A stretch of DNA of 64,000 nucleotides from Saccharicrinis sp050589685. Lineage in GTDB: Bacteria; Bacteroidota; Bacteroidia; Bacteroidales; Marinilabiliaceae. Numbering within the stretch: the first letter of the stretch is position 1; each line of letters starts with the position of its first letter. The notes beneath the pieces are model-generated. The model had not been told where the DNA came from. It was given only the letters and a program-made list of their open reading frames with translations, and did no database searches. Both the position numbers and the translations under genes were made by a program. The DNA lies in contig NZ_JBNGOS010000008.1 in assembly GCF_050589685.1 (NCBI RefSeq), positions 62,001-126,000 on the forward strand, written 5' to 3'. Below, in pieces: positions 1 through 7,666 of this stretch.

Positions 1-70
1 ACAATCCATTGGCAAAGCAAAAGCCAAAGTTGTTTGGGAGTATTTTACCGCTCGGACCGAACAGCCATAA
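1..70 (+). CDS. Possible 3' end of an upstream gene
   Basis: Reading from base 2, 22 codons are open to a TAA at 68-70. The residues are Lys/Ala-rich, then aromatic (ending WEYFTARTEQP). The stop is followed at once by a strong hairpin, as expected for a real gene end converging on lplA. Too little is present to name a product, and the frame could be a chance one. Confidence 0.35.
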   Translation, partial: QSIGKAKAKVVWEYFTARTEQP

Positions 71-76
71 TACTCA

Positions 77-113
77 CCAGTTGAATATTTACATCTTATA
101 AATGTTCAACTGG
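77..113. terminator. Bidirectional hairpin between convergent genes
   Basis: The arms CCAGTTGAA and TTCAACTGG are perfectly complementary. The stem continues inward with ATTTA/TAAAT after one mismatch, around a short loop. It lies between the end of the partial plus-strand frame and the end of lplA, so it can serve both strands. Confidence 0.6.
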
Positions 114-136
114 CAAATTAACGTTGGTTTATTGGC

Positions 137-1111
137 TTAAAACAACGCCTCAATTAATTCTTGCTGCCTTAGCTCTTGCCAATTCTTAAATACCTCATTG
201 GTATTAGTGGTAATGTGGCTTATTTCATGTATACAATTAGCAAGAGAATTCTTGAGCTGTTTTACTTTATCCAAATCAATTGCATTGGTTCTAATAGCTA
301 CTTCTGTTATGTTGCCCTTGTTAACATGAAGTATAATCTCGAACCGTTTGCCCGATTCAGACTTCAACCGTTTTTTAAGCTCAAATTTTGGACTATAGCC
401 AAAGTTCCATTCCCAGGTGTTAAACTTAGTTTCTACTAACTCATTTATCTTTTCATTATCTCTTTCTGTCAGTGTATAGGCATCGCAATTGTAATTTAGG
501 ATTATATATTCCGATAGTTCCCGGACAAATACATCTACATCTCTTGGTTGACCTAAATGATCATGAATATTGGTTACTTTACTTCTGACCGATTTAACGG
601 CTTTATCTTTAAATTTTAGTGGATCGTTTTTTAATGATTGTGTAAGGGAACCTAGTTGACTGTTGAATAAAAGTGTACCATGGTGCATAACCTTGTTTTT
701 AAAAACATGGCAAGCATTACCACTAATTTTACAACCTTCAATTAAAATATCGTTTCTTCCACCAAAGTGTGCATCTACGCCAATTGATTTTAAAAACTCA
801 ACAATTGGTGTGGTGTATTTTTTAAAGTTGACCAACTCTCCTTTTACGCCGGATGTAATAAAACAAAAATTGATATTTCCGGGATCATGAAAAACGGTTC
901 CACCTCCACTTAATCTTCTGACCACCGGAATTTCATTTTCAGTAACGAACTTAAAATTAACTTCGGCAAGCGCGTTTTGATGTTTTCCTACGATAATGGA
1001 TTTTGAATTTATGTAAAGGAAAAAAATGTCTTCACTAAAATTTTTAAGCAAATATTCTTCTGTGGCTAAATTTTGAAAAGGATCGGTTTTTTGACTCAAT
1101 ATTATGCGCAT
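137..1111 (-). CDS. lplA: Lipoate-protein ligase A
   Basis: Predicted cytosolic ligase that activates lipoate with ATP and attaches it to E2 and GcvH lipoyl domains. The 324-residue protein has the biotin/lipoate transferase fold signature: RRLSGGGTVFHDPGN near residues 65-80 (the lipoate-binding loop of LplA), then GRNDI and KISGNA with the conserved lysine that contacts lipoyl-AMP. A C-terminal accessory domain follows. Length fits LplA of about 330 residues. It stands alone on the minus strand and starts at an ATG whose first residues (MRIILSQ) match the family. Salvage of external lipoate is the likely role; no lipA or lipB lies nearby. Confidence 0.93.
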   Translation of the reverse strand: MRIILSQKTDPFQNLATEEYLLKNFSEDIFFLYINSKSIIVGKHQNALAEVNFKFVTENEIPVVRRLSGGGTVFHDPGNINFCFITSGVKGELVNFKKYTTPIVEFLKSIGVDAHFGGRNDILIEGCKISGNACHVFKNKVMHHGTLLFNSQLGSLTQSLKNDPLKFKDKAVKSVRSKVTNIHDHLGQPRDVDVFVRELSEYIILNYNCDAYTLTERDNEKINELVETKFNTWEWNFGYSPKFELKKRLKSESGKRFEIILHVNKGNITEVAIRTNAIDLDKVKQLKNSLANCIHEISHITTNTNEVFKNWQELRQQELIEALF

Positions 1112-1399
1112 ATAGCTGTATCGTTTATAAGGAAAATAATTTTATCGAATTCTCAAGGGCTTAAAAGTTGTTTATATGAATGTTTTATGACTTGTAATAA
1201 GCAATAAATCAGTGTTTAGTATGTTTTTTGTATAGTAAAAACATTTTTTTTAAAAACAGACCATCTAGAGAAATTTATGGCAATTTATTCTATTTTTACC
1301 CAATACAACAAAAATTATCGTACAAATGTTTATATCTAAAAATATAAAGTTGTAAATATGAATATATAAATATTGTAATATATTTCAATTTAACAAAAA

Positions 1400-1852
1400 A
1401 TGCGAGTAGTAATTCAAAGAGTATCTGAAGCATCAGTGAATATAAATAATAATATAAAAAGTAAGATAAAAAATGGACTTTTAGTTTTATTGGGAATCGT
1501 AAACGACGATGACAATAACGATATTGAATGGCTCTGCAACAAAATTGCCAATCTAAGAATTTTCCCGGATGAAAATGATGTGATGAACAAATCGCTTTTG
1601 GATGTAGATGGGGAAATGATAGTAGTCAGCCAATTCACCCTACATGCCAAAACCAAAAAAGGAAACCGGCCATCTTATATCGATGCGGCCAAACCTGACG
1701 TTTCTGTGCCCTTATACGAGGCTTTTGTTAGTTGTATGGAGCAAGTACTAAGTAAGAAGGTACAAACGGGCGAATTTGGCGCTCATATGCAAGTTTCGCT
1801 AATCAATGATGGCCCTGTAACCATTATTATCGATTCAAAGAATAAGGAATAG
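1400..1852 (+). CDS. dtd: D-aminoacyl-tRNA deacylase
   Basis: Removes D-amino acids (and mischarged glycine) from tRNA in the cytosol, protecting translation. The 150-residue length is exactly typical. The two signature motifs are present: SQFTLHA near residues 78-84, and the cross-subunit NDGPVT near 136-141 that forms the active site of the homodimer. The start MRVVIQRV is the family consensus. A REP palindrome begins two bases after the stop codon. No operon partner is seen. Confidence 0.96.
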   Translation: MRVVIQRVSEASVNINNNIKSKIKNGLLVLLGIVNDDDNNDIEWLCNKIANLRIFPDENDVMNKSLLDVDGEMIVVSQFTLHAKTKKGNRPSYIDAAKPDVSVPLYEAFVSCMEQVLSKKVQTGEFGAHMQVSLINDGPVTIIIDSKNKE

Positions 1853-1854
1853 AC

Positions 1855-1885
1855 TTCGAGTGCGACTCCAAGTCGCGCCTGGAGT
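1855..1885. repeat. REP palindrome 1
   Basis: Imperfect palindrome with GAGTGCGACT on one side and AGTCGCGCC-TGGAGT on the other. It belongs to the same family as the copies near 3152, 4705, 5154, 5512 and 20043. It lies directly after dtd and is oriented opposite to the copy at 3152. Confidence 0.85.
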
Positions 1886-1921
1886 ATAAATTAATTATGC
1901 ACTGCTACAAAGCGATAATTA

Positions 1922-1951
1922 TTGCATTATTTAAGTGCATTTATATCTTTG
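1922..1951 (+). promoter_or_regulatory. Bacteroidota-type promoter for the AAA ATPase
   Basis: TTG at 1922-1924 is followed after 19 bases by TATCTTTG at 1944-1951, a full match to the TAnnTTTG -7 box of Bacteroidota sigma-ABfr promoters. Transcription would start near 1957, so the ATPase must begin translation downstream of the first GTG of its frame. Confidence 0.6.
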
Positions 1952-3137
1952 TAGGAAACAGCAAATTAGGGATAAGTTATTTGAGTATTTTTATAAATTA
2001 CTGAAAGATACGGATACGCAATTTTACAGATACCTATATTCCAAGATTAACTGGAACAACAGAATGCTTGGCTTAATTGGCCCTCGTGGAGTTGGCAAAA
2101 CTACTTTGATTATTCAGTATACAAAGAACAATTTAGATTTAAAAGAAACATTGTATGTTACAGCTGAAGACTTTTATTTTTCTGATAATACAATCCTAGA
2201 CCTCGCCGACTTATTTGTAAAGCAAGGAGGGAAATATCTTTTTATTGATGAAATTCAAAAATATAAAGATTGGTCAAAAGAGCTCAAACTTTTGTATGAT
2301 TATTATCCGGGATTAAAAGTTGTGTTTTCAGGCTCTTCAGTTTTAGATATAAAGAAAGGTGTTACCGATTTAAGCCGTCGAGCTGTAATGTATAACCTAC
2401 AGGGCTTATCTTTTAGGGAGTATTTGCATTTGTTTCATAATATAAAATTGGAAACCTTTACTTTAAAAAATATTATTGAACATCAAATAGATATTCCCGG
2501 ATTGGAGCATCCTTTACGCCATTTCAAAAATTATTTAAAACAAGGTTATTACCCTTTTGCTCTTGAAGACGATTTTGAATGGAGGTTGAGGCAAATAGTT
2601 AATCAAACATTAGAATCTGACATTCCATTATATGCCGAAATGAATGTGTCGACCGGGCGCAAGTTAAAACAACTAATGGCCATAATTTCTAAGAGTACAC
2701 CTTTTAAGCCTAATTTCAGTAGCATTGCTACCATGTTATCGGCCAGTAGAAATAATATTGCCGACTATTGCATGTACATTGAAGAAGCAGGCATGGTAGC
2801 ACAGTTGAGGAATTCTAAAGGAGATATAAGGTCGTTAGGTAAGGTAAGTAACATATATCTTGAGAACACCAACCTGGTTTATAACCTTGCAGAAGATACA
2901 CCTAATATAGGTAATATAAGGGAGGCATTCTTCTTTAATCAAACCAAGTTGAATTATACAGTTTGTGCTTCACCAATTGCCGACTTTTTAATCGGAGAGA
3001 TTACGTTTGAGGTAGGTGGTAAAAATAAAAAGCAGAAGCAGATTAAGGAATTAGAAAACGGATATATTGTAAAAGACGATATAGAAATTGGTTTTGGCAA
3101 TACGGTTCCATTATGGCATTTGGGGATGCTGTATTAA
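1935..3137 (+). CDS. AAA ATPase with C-terminal DUF4143
   Basis: Member of the AAA_14/DUF4143 ATPase family, common in anaerobes and of unknown cellular role. Walker A GPRGVGKTT is near residues 49-57, Walker B YLFIDEI near 102-108, sensor-like VVFSGSS near 130-136; the DUF4143 part follows from about residue 230. The open frame begins with GTG at 1935, but a promoter overlaps it. The true start is probably nearer 1965, where the family-like N-terminus begins (LFEYFYKLL), with no ATG in frame before 2064. An ATT start or a damaged start is possible. The gene stands alone and is bracketed by two oppositely oriented REP palindromes, which suggests arrival or upkeep as a separate cassette. Confidence 0.8.
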   Translation: MHLYLCRKQQIRDKLFEYFYKLLKDTDTQFYRYLYSKINWNNRMLGLIGPRGVGKTTLIIQYTKNNLDLKETLYVTAEDFYFSDNTILDLADLFVKQGGKYLFIDEIQKYKDWSKELKLLYDYYPGLKVVFSGSSVLDIKKGVTDLSRRAVMYNLQGLSFREYLHLFHNIKLETFTLKNIIEHQIDIPGLEHPLRHFKNYLKQGYYPFALEDDFEWRLRQIVNQTLESDIPLYAEMNVSTGRKLKQLMAIISKSTPFKPNFSSIATMLSASRNNIADYCMYIEEAGMVAQLRNSKGDIRSLGKVSNIYLENTNLVYNLAEDTPNIGNIREAFFFNQTKLNYTVCASPIADFLIGEITFEVGGKNKKQKQIKELENGYIVKDDIEIGFGNTVPLWHLGMLY

Positions 3138-3142
3138 CCTTG

Positions 3143-3184
3143 CCGAGTGCCACTCCGGGCGCGACTCGTAGTCGCACTCGGAGT
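3143..3184. repeat. REP palindrome 2 with half-site
   Basis: The full unit at 3152-3184 has arms ACTCCGGGCGCGACT and AGTCGCACTCGGAGT, preceded by a half-site CCGAGTGCC at 3143. It lies six bases after the ATPase stop and is inverted relative to REP 1. Confidence 0.88.
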
Positions 3185-3343
3185 AGTTAAGCATAAACAA
3201 CTTGAATATGTGCTGGTTTTTTCATAATTTAAAAGCAAAACCAATAACCATCTCATGCATACTTCATTGTTTAAATCGTACTGTACAAATTACAATACAT
3301 AGGTATTCAGCCAACTTTTAATTACGCTAAGCCCAAGCAAAAC

Positions 3344-4611
3344 TTGAATAAATATGTATGTTATATTGATAGAGGTGATTACAAGCAAGCTTTTTATAGC
3401 AATGATAATGCACTGTTGAACTGGACAGAATATACGGTATACTTGATGGAAAAGGCCTGTTTGTTACATAAAACAGGTTATAAAAACGAAGCGTTAAAGT
3501 TATACCAACAAACCGTTGAATTCGAAATAAGTAAAAAATACGTTCTTCGGGAACATATAGAAGATACTGGTTTTGTATTAAATAATCGTCGGCAAAATGT
3601 TTCTGTGTATAACACAAAACCCAAACTTAAAAAAAGAGCTAAACTCAGTTGTATAAAAATTCTTGTTCGATCAGTCTTGGTACCTGTTGTTTTTACTTTG
3701 ACTTCGGCCGTAGCTACTGCTCAAAGCATAGAGGGCTATGTACGAAATACTAACGGGCAGGGAATAGAAAATATAGAGCTTGAATTAGCACCGCAGGACG
3801 ACCCAATATATACCCATTCCACAAATACTGATGCCAACGGGTACTATTATATCGCCAATATCGTAACCGTAATCGAAGAAACGGGTATGAAGGAACCCAT
3901 GCTAAAAATAATACATAATGGTACTACTATAATAGCAGAGTTTTTTTCATTTAAACCGGTAAAAAATGCGAGCTTGTTTTCTATTGATGGTAGGCTTTTG
4001 TTGCAAAGCAAATTTATGACCATGGGTAAGCATATTTACCGTGCCGAGTTTAATTTAACTGGTATTGAGGGACTGGTGGCTATTCTTAAAGTTGGGGATA
4101 AAAGTGGCGTTAAGCTATTATTATCACCTAATACTACCTCAGAGAATACCCATATCTCAAGCGCTTTAAAAGATGCTCAAATAGACTTAAGAAGCTATCT
4201 TTTTAAATTAAGCGACCCCAATGGAATATACCAAAGCCAGGAATACATTAAAAGTGTTGATACCGAGGCGCAGAATACCTTCGATTTTGAGATGTTGAAC
4301 AACTATCAAAAAAAAGTAAACTTAGATGCAACCAGCAGCAGAAGCGGAAAAACACCAGCAAGCTTCAGAGGAGCACTCCTACTCAACGGAGACACTTTGA
4401 AACTAGCAAAATTCACAGGAGACACAGGACAACTTAGCTACGAAACAACAAATGCGACAGGGTAAACCCAAACGACACAGCAGTAAACATAACAGCAAAC
4501 CTACTAGACGACTACTACTTAAGATTATCAATAGTAGAAAACTCAGAAATAACAGAGATCATAGAATTCGCACTAAAAGACGGAACAGGAAAATACGAAG
4601 CAATCAAGTAG
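3344..4611 (+). pseudogene. Secreted surface-like protein, frameshifted near its C-terminus
   Basis: Not assigned to a known gene. Residues 1-100 are a hydrophilic, TPR-like helical stretch. Residues about 107-127 look like a signal peptide ending AVATAQ, so either an N-terminal extension is fused or the true start lies further in. A CarboxypepD_reg-like beta domain follows (QSIEGYVRNTNGQGI), then a segment like a T9SS sorting domain (SIDGRLLLQS). The main frame stops at 4465. After a one-base shift the frame stays open and protein-like from 4464 to a TAG at 4609-4611 (VNPNDTAVNIT...GKYEAIK), so one base appears lost. From about 4321 the codon choice changes sharply to A-ending codons and T becomes scarce. 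Confidence 0.6.
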
Positions 4612-4704
4612 TAGAAACAGCAACAACATAAACATCTAAATCAGCAATAGGACAATCAGACAAATCATCATAATCAGTGTAACTGTCAAAGTCCTCATTG
4701 AAAC

Positions 4705-4736
4705 CTCCGGGCGAGACTTGCAGTCGCACTTGGAGT
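4705..4736. repeat. REP palindrome 3
   Basis: Divergent unit with arms CTCCGGGCGAGACT and AGTCGCACTTGGAGT. A further half-site (CACCCGGAGT) follows near 4762-4771. It separates the frameshifted gene from the decayed transposase. Confidence 0.8.
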
Positions 4737-4812
4737 AGCACACATTGAATTTCGAATAGCACCCGGAGTTGGTTAAGGAGTAAATACCATGCCATACTCT
4801 TCAATCACCCTC

Positions 4813-5438
4813 TTGTTTATTAGCTTTCCATTTCTTAAACCGGTAACATCCTTTGCGGAAGAAAATTCCCAATCGCTTGCTTTTGATACCAACCTTGCAC
4901 TTAACGGGGTTATTCAAAATATAATTATAACATATTTGAGGATATTGACGCTCGGGTGTTTCAGAGAGAAAGATTGTACCGTTTTTAGTATTAAAAAAAG
5001 ATGGAGTAACACCATCCGAGCAAGTAATGCACTCCGCTTTTGTTTCTTGTCGGAACAAACTACCGCTAAGTTTTTTCTTTTTGTTGACGCTCGGGTGTAC
5101 GATGCCAGCATTATACCCAATGATTTCTGCAGGGTATCAGTCCTTGTTTTTTCACTCCGAGTGCGACTGCGAGTCGCGCCCGGAGTAGTAGAATCACACT
5201 TCGAATTACTAGTCGCTCCCGGAGTATAATAAGCAAACTTGGCTTCTAAGCTATTCACCAACACCATCAAGTGAAAATGATTAGGCATTAAACACCAGGC
5301 TAAAATATCGCAAAAAGGTAAAATATTTGTGGCTATCTTTTTTAAAAAGAACAGGTAATTATCCTGGTTAAAGAAAATATTATTCTTGTTGTTACTTTGA
5401 TTGTAAATGTGATAAAGGTGTCCGGTTTGGAAATCCAT
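4813..5438 (-). pseudogene. REP-associated tyrosine transposase (RAYT), copy A, frameshifted
   Basis: Y1_Tnp family single-strand transposase of the kind that mobilises REP palindromes. The ATG at 5438 gives MDFQTGHLYHIYNQ, and the HUH metal-binding motif is visible as MPNHFHLMV. A RAYT-typical C-terminus (ICYNYILNNPVKCKV) lies in another frame further on; the break is near 5090, after SYTRA, where one base seems missing. The middle of the protein includes TPGATRSRTRSE, which is a REP palindrome (5154-5186) read as codons, plus a half-REP (5208-5225). Judged inactive as it stands. Confidence 0.85.
5154..5186. repeat. REP palindrome 4, inside the RAYT frame
   Basis: The arms ACTCCGAGTGCGACT and AGTCGCGCCCGGAGT form a near-perfect palindrome of 33 bases (11 codons). 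A half-site (ACTAGTCGCTCCCGGAGT) is at 5208-5225. It is read through in frame by the transposase. Confidence 0.9.
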
Positions 5439-5511
5439 GATTAAATATTTAAAGAACACCTTTCAAATTAAGCAATTTTAGTCCTGGATGCAAGTATTTT
5501 ATCTGGTTAAA

Positions 5512-5548
5512 CCACTCCGGGCGCGACTCGGAGTCCCGCCCGGAATGG
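5512..5548. repeat. REP palindrome 5
   Basis: The arms CCACTCCGGGCG and CGCCCGGAATGG are joined by GACTCGGAGTC, itself palindromic. It lies between the RAYT start and the DUF1080 stop. The matching place in copy B lacks exactly 41 bases, including this unit. Confidence 0.9.
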
Positions 5549-5549
5549 T

Positions 5550-6218
5550 TTACAACTCCTTCAAATAGATATTTCTAATGGCACCTGTGGTTTTCCAGGT
5601 GGTGATACCAAAAGGACAGGATAACCGTACCTCGGGGCGTATACCCAATTGTCTTCCTTCGTAGGCAAAGTCAATAGCCTTACTCCCGTTAATCCAGGCC
5701 TCAATTTTTTCTGAAGTTACTTTGAGTCTGATTTTATACCACTCATTCGTGTTGAAGGTCATCATCGAGGTGGTTTCGTTTTCGGATCCATCTAATCCAT
5801 CTATGGTACTGAGTCCTAATACCACACCCGCCCATCCTCCTACAATAAACGAGCAAAAATCATCGTTAACAGGGAATGTCAACCCACAAAAGAAATCGTT
5901 CCCGGCAATGCGGATCGCCTCCAAACTTACCTCGTAATTAACCTTAGGAAAGTCGTTTTTCCAGGTAATACCGGTGCAACCATCACCCATTCCCAAAACT
6001 ATTTTTCCACCTGATATATAAACTTCGCCCTGGGGCCCAAAATTGGTGATATCCCAGTTGGTTAGCCCTTTACCGTCAAAAAGCCGAACACTTCCGGGAA
6101 TTTCCAGGTTGATATCCGGGTTAGTCGCTTGTTCACTTGTGCCTTTATCGGTTTTCTGTTTGCAGTTGGCAATTACCAGAGCTACAGAAAACACTAATAA
6201 TATTTTAAGTATATTCAT
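5550..6218 (-). CDS. DUF1080-like lipoprotein, copy A
   Basis: Predicted envelope lipoprotein with a concanavalin/LamG-like jelly roll of the DUF1080 (3-keto-disaccharide hydrolase-like) family. The start at 6218 gives MNILKILLVFSVALVIANC with lipobox IANC; the frame is open further upstream, but that part has no secretion signal. The mature domain opens with the family phrase VRLFDGKGLTNW and runs to about 220 residues. The mature part is almost identical to the gene at 19052, while the signal peptides differ. Its stop codon (TAA) lies in the 41-base REP segment that copy B lacks. Carbohydrate binding or glycan hydrolysis is plausible; the substrate is unknown. Confidence 0.8.
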   Translation of the reverse strand: MNILKILLVFSVALVIANCKQKTDKGTSEQATNPDINLEIPGSVRLFDGKGLTNWDITNFGPQGEVYISGGKIVLGMGDGCTGITWKNDFPKVNYEVSLEAIRIAGNDFFCGLTFPVNDDFCSFIVGGWAGVVLGLSTIDGLDGSENETTSMMTFNTNEWYKIRLKVTSEKIEAWINGSKAIDFAYEGRQLGIRPEVRLSCPFGITTWKTTGAIRNIYLKEL

Positions 6219-6608
6219 CTTGAGTATTTTAAACCTGGTTTTATGTTTGTTAGCTAATGAATTTATTCGAAGATACAAATCATAAATATGTGCTGTTTCT
6301 AGCATCAATAACCACTTACTGATTACATGATCATCCTCATCGAACGTCTCATGATCTCCCTGTATTCAGCAGTATAATAAAATTAACGAATATTATTCAC
6401 TTTTATATTTCTTATTGTTTTTTCATTCTAGATCAGTTTTATTATACATACCCAGGATATCGGAATACGACCCCGCGGATGTTTATGCTAAACATAATTG
6501 GAGTTAAAAAATAGTTAAACCTCTTCTCCCTTTTTTCAGTTTTTTTCCCATTTTTTATTTTTGGTGTCGCTTTAATATCGCTATCAAACACATACAATAC
6601 GATAAAAA
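6219..6608. other. Intergenic region, AT-rich
   Basis: This separates the divergent DUF1080 gene and gldA. A weak -7-like box (TATCTTCG on the minus strand, near 6254-6261) resembles the promoter of the duplicate gene at 19029. I see no hairpin, RNA gene or other element. Confidence 0.4.
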
Positions 6609-7595
6609 ATGGACATACACGTTAAAGGAATTACCAAAACGTATGGTCCGCAAAAAGCTTTGGACGATCTCTCGTTTGAAGTGAGGACCGGCGAAATCCT
6701 GGGTTTTCTTGGACCAAATGGCGCAGGTAAAACAACTACCATGAAAGCCATCACCTGTTTTATTTCTCCAAACCATGGAGATATTACGGTTGGTGGAAAC
6801 TCGGTACTTGAAAAACCGGATGAGGTAAAGAAGAACATTGGTTATTTACCTGAGAACAATCCACTTTATCTGGACATGCCTATTATAGATTACCTGCGGT
6901 TTATTGGTGAGCTACAGGGCGTTTCCAAGGCCAATCTGGATATACGGGTAAAGGAAATGGTGGCCAAATGCGGTTTAAATGATGAGAAGCACAAAAAAAT
7001 CGGAGAACTCTCCAAAGGGTACCGCCAGCGTGTTGGACTGGCCCAGGCGCTAATTCACGATCCGGAAGTGCTTATTCTGGACGAGCCTACCACAGGTCTG
7101 GATCCTAACCAGATTATTGAGATTCGCGAGCTCATAAAAGAAATCGGACGGGAAAAAACCGTTATTCTTAGTTCCCATATTTTGGCAGAGGTAGAAGCCA
7201 CGTGTGACAGGGTGCTCATCATCAACAAAGGTAAGATTGTGGCCGACGGTACTCCAAATGAACTTCGCCATAAAGCGCAAGGCAACGAAGTGTTGAAAGT
7301 GGCTGTTGAAGGCGGAACAACTAATGAGGTGTATGAAGTGCTAAAGGCTTTACCTGAAACGGAAGTGATTTCTTTTGGCGACGACAATCAGAACTTTTTC
7401 GAGGTGGAATCCAAACCGGGATTATCCTCGTGCAGGGCTATTTTTAAGGCTTGTGCCGACAAAGGATGGTATCTCACCCAACTTACGCCACAAGAGAAAA
7501 ACCTCGAAGATATCTTCCGCGAACTAACCCATGCGACTGGAGCGACCCATGCAGTTGAAGCGACCAACACGGTTGGAGCAAATTGGGAGAACTAA
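6609..7595 (+). CDS. gldA: Gliding-type ABC transporter ATP-binding protein GldA
   Basis: ATP-hydrolysing subunit of the GldA-GldF-GldG ABC exporter at the inner membrane, required for gliding in flavobacteria and also present in non-gliding Bacteroidota. Walker A GPNGAGKTT is near residues 36-44, the ABC signature LSKGYRQRV near 134-142, Walker B VLILDEPTTGLDP near 154-166, and the H-loop SSH near 193. Length of about 310-328 fits. The C-terminus has an unusual Ala/Thr-rich tail encoded by three 18-base tandem repeats. It heads an operon with gldF 71 bases downstream. Confidence 0.9.
   Translation: MDIHVKGITKTYGPQKALDDLSFEVRTGEILGFLGPNGAGKTTTMKAITCFISPNHGDITVGGNSVLEKPDEVKKNIGYLPENNPLYLDMPIIDYLRFIGELQGVSKANLDIRVKEMVAKCGLNDEKHKKIGELSKGYRQRVGLAQALIHDPEVLILDEPTTGLDPNQIIEIRELIKEIGREKTVILSSHILAEVEATCDRVLIINKGKIVADGTPNELRHKAQGNEVLKVAVEGGTTNEVYEVLKALPETEVISFGDDNQNFFEVESKPGLSSCRAIFKACADKGWYLTQLTPQEKNLEDIFRELTHATGATHAVEATNTVGANWEN
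7533..7586 (+). repeat. 18-bp tandem repeat x3 in the gldA 3' end
   Basis: Units start at 7533, 7551 and 7569 and diverge from each other. They encode the six-residue repeats ATGATH, AVEATN and TVGANW after the conserved end of the ATPase. This extends the protein by about 18 residues beyond the expected end. Confidence 0.7.
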
Positions 7596-7666
7596 TTAAA
7601 ATCAACAAATACATTACGTATCAATTTTATTGATACTTGTGTCTTAATACTTGATACTCATTTATC

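Larger units (their letters stand above)
4813..6123. repeat. Inverted duplication, copy A (1311 bp)
   Basis: Near-identical, on the opposite strand, to 19147-20277 (1131 bp). The 180-base length difference is fully explained by two gaps in copy B: 139 bases inside the transposase and 41 bases at REP 5. The copies are otherwise colinear. Identity starts abruptly inside the lipoprotein gene at TAACCCGG, just after its signal peptide, and ends at AATAAACAA beyond the transposase. The two copies bracket 13 kb carrying both ABC modules, RNase HI, asnA, ilvA and hsp20. Confidence 0.92.

Noticed and set aside
4321..4620. A-rich coding tail as a diversity-generating retroelement template
   Set aside because: No reverse transcriptase, no paired variable repeat and no accessory gene in the window; composition alone is not enough.
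4604..4804. Minus-strand 66-codon frame with acidic residues
   Set aside because: It covers the T-poor tail and a REP unit on the opposite strand; the Asp/Val-rich look is a by-product of base skew.
6584..6838. Minus-strand frames inside gldA and the other ABC ATPase
   Set aside because: Complements of Walker A regions of real genes, with no ribosome site or independent homology.
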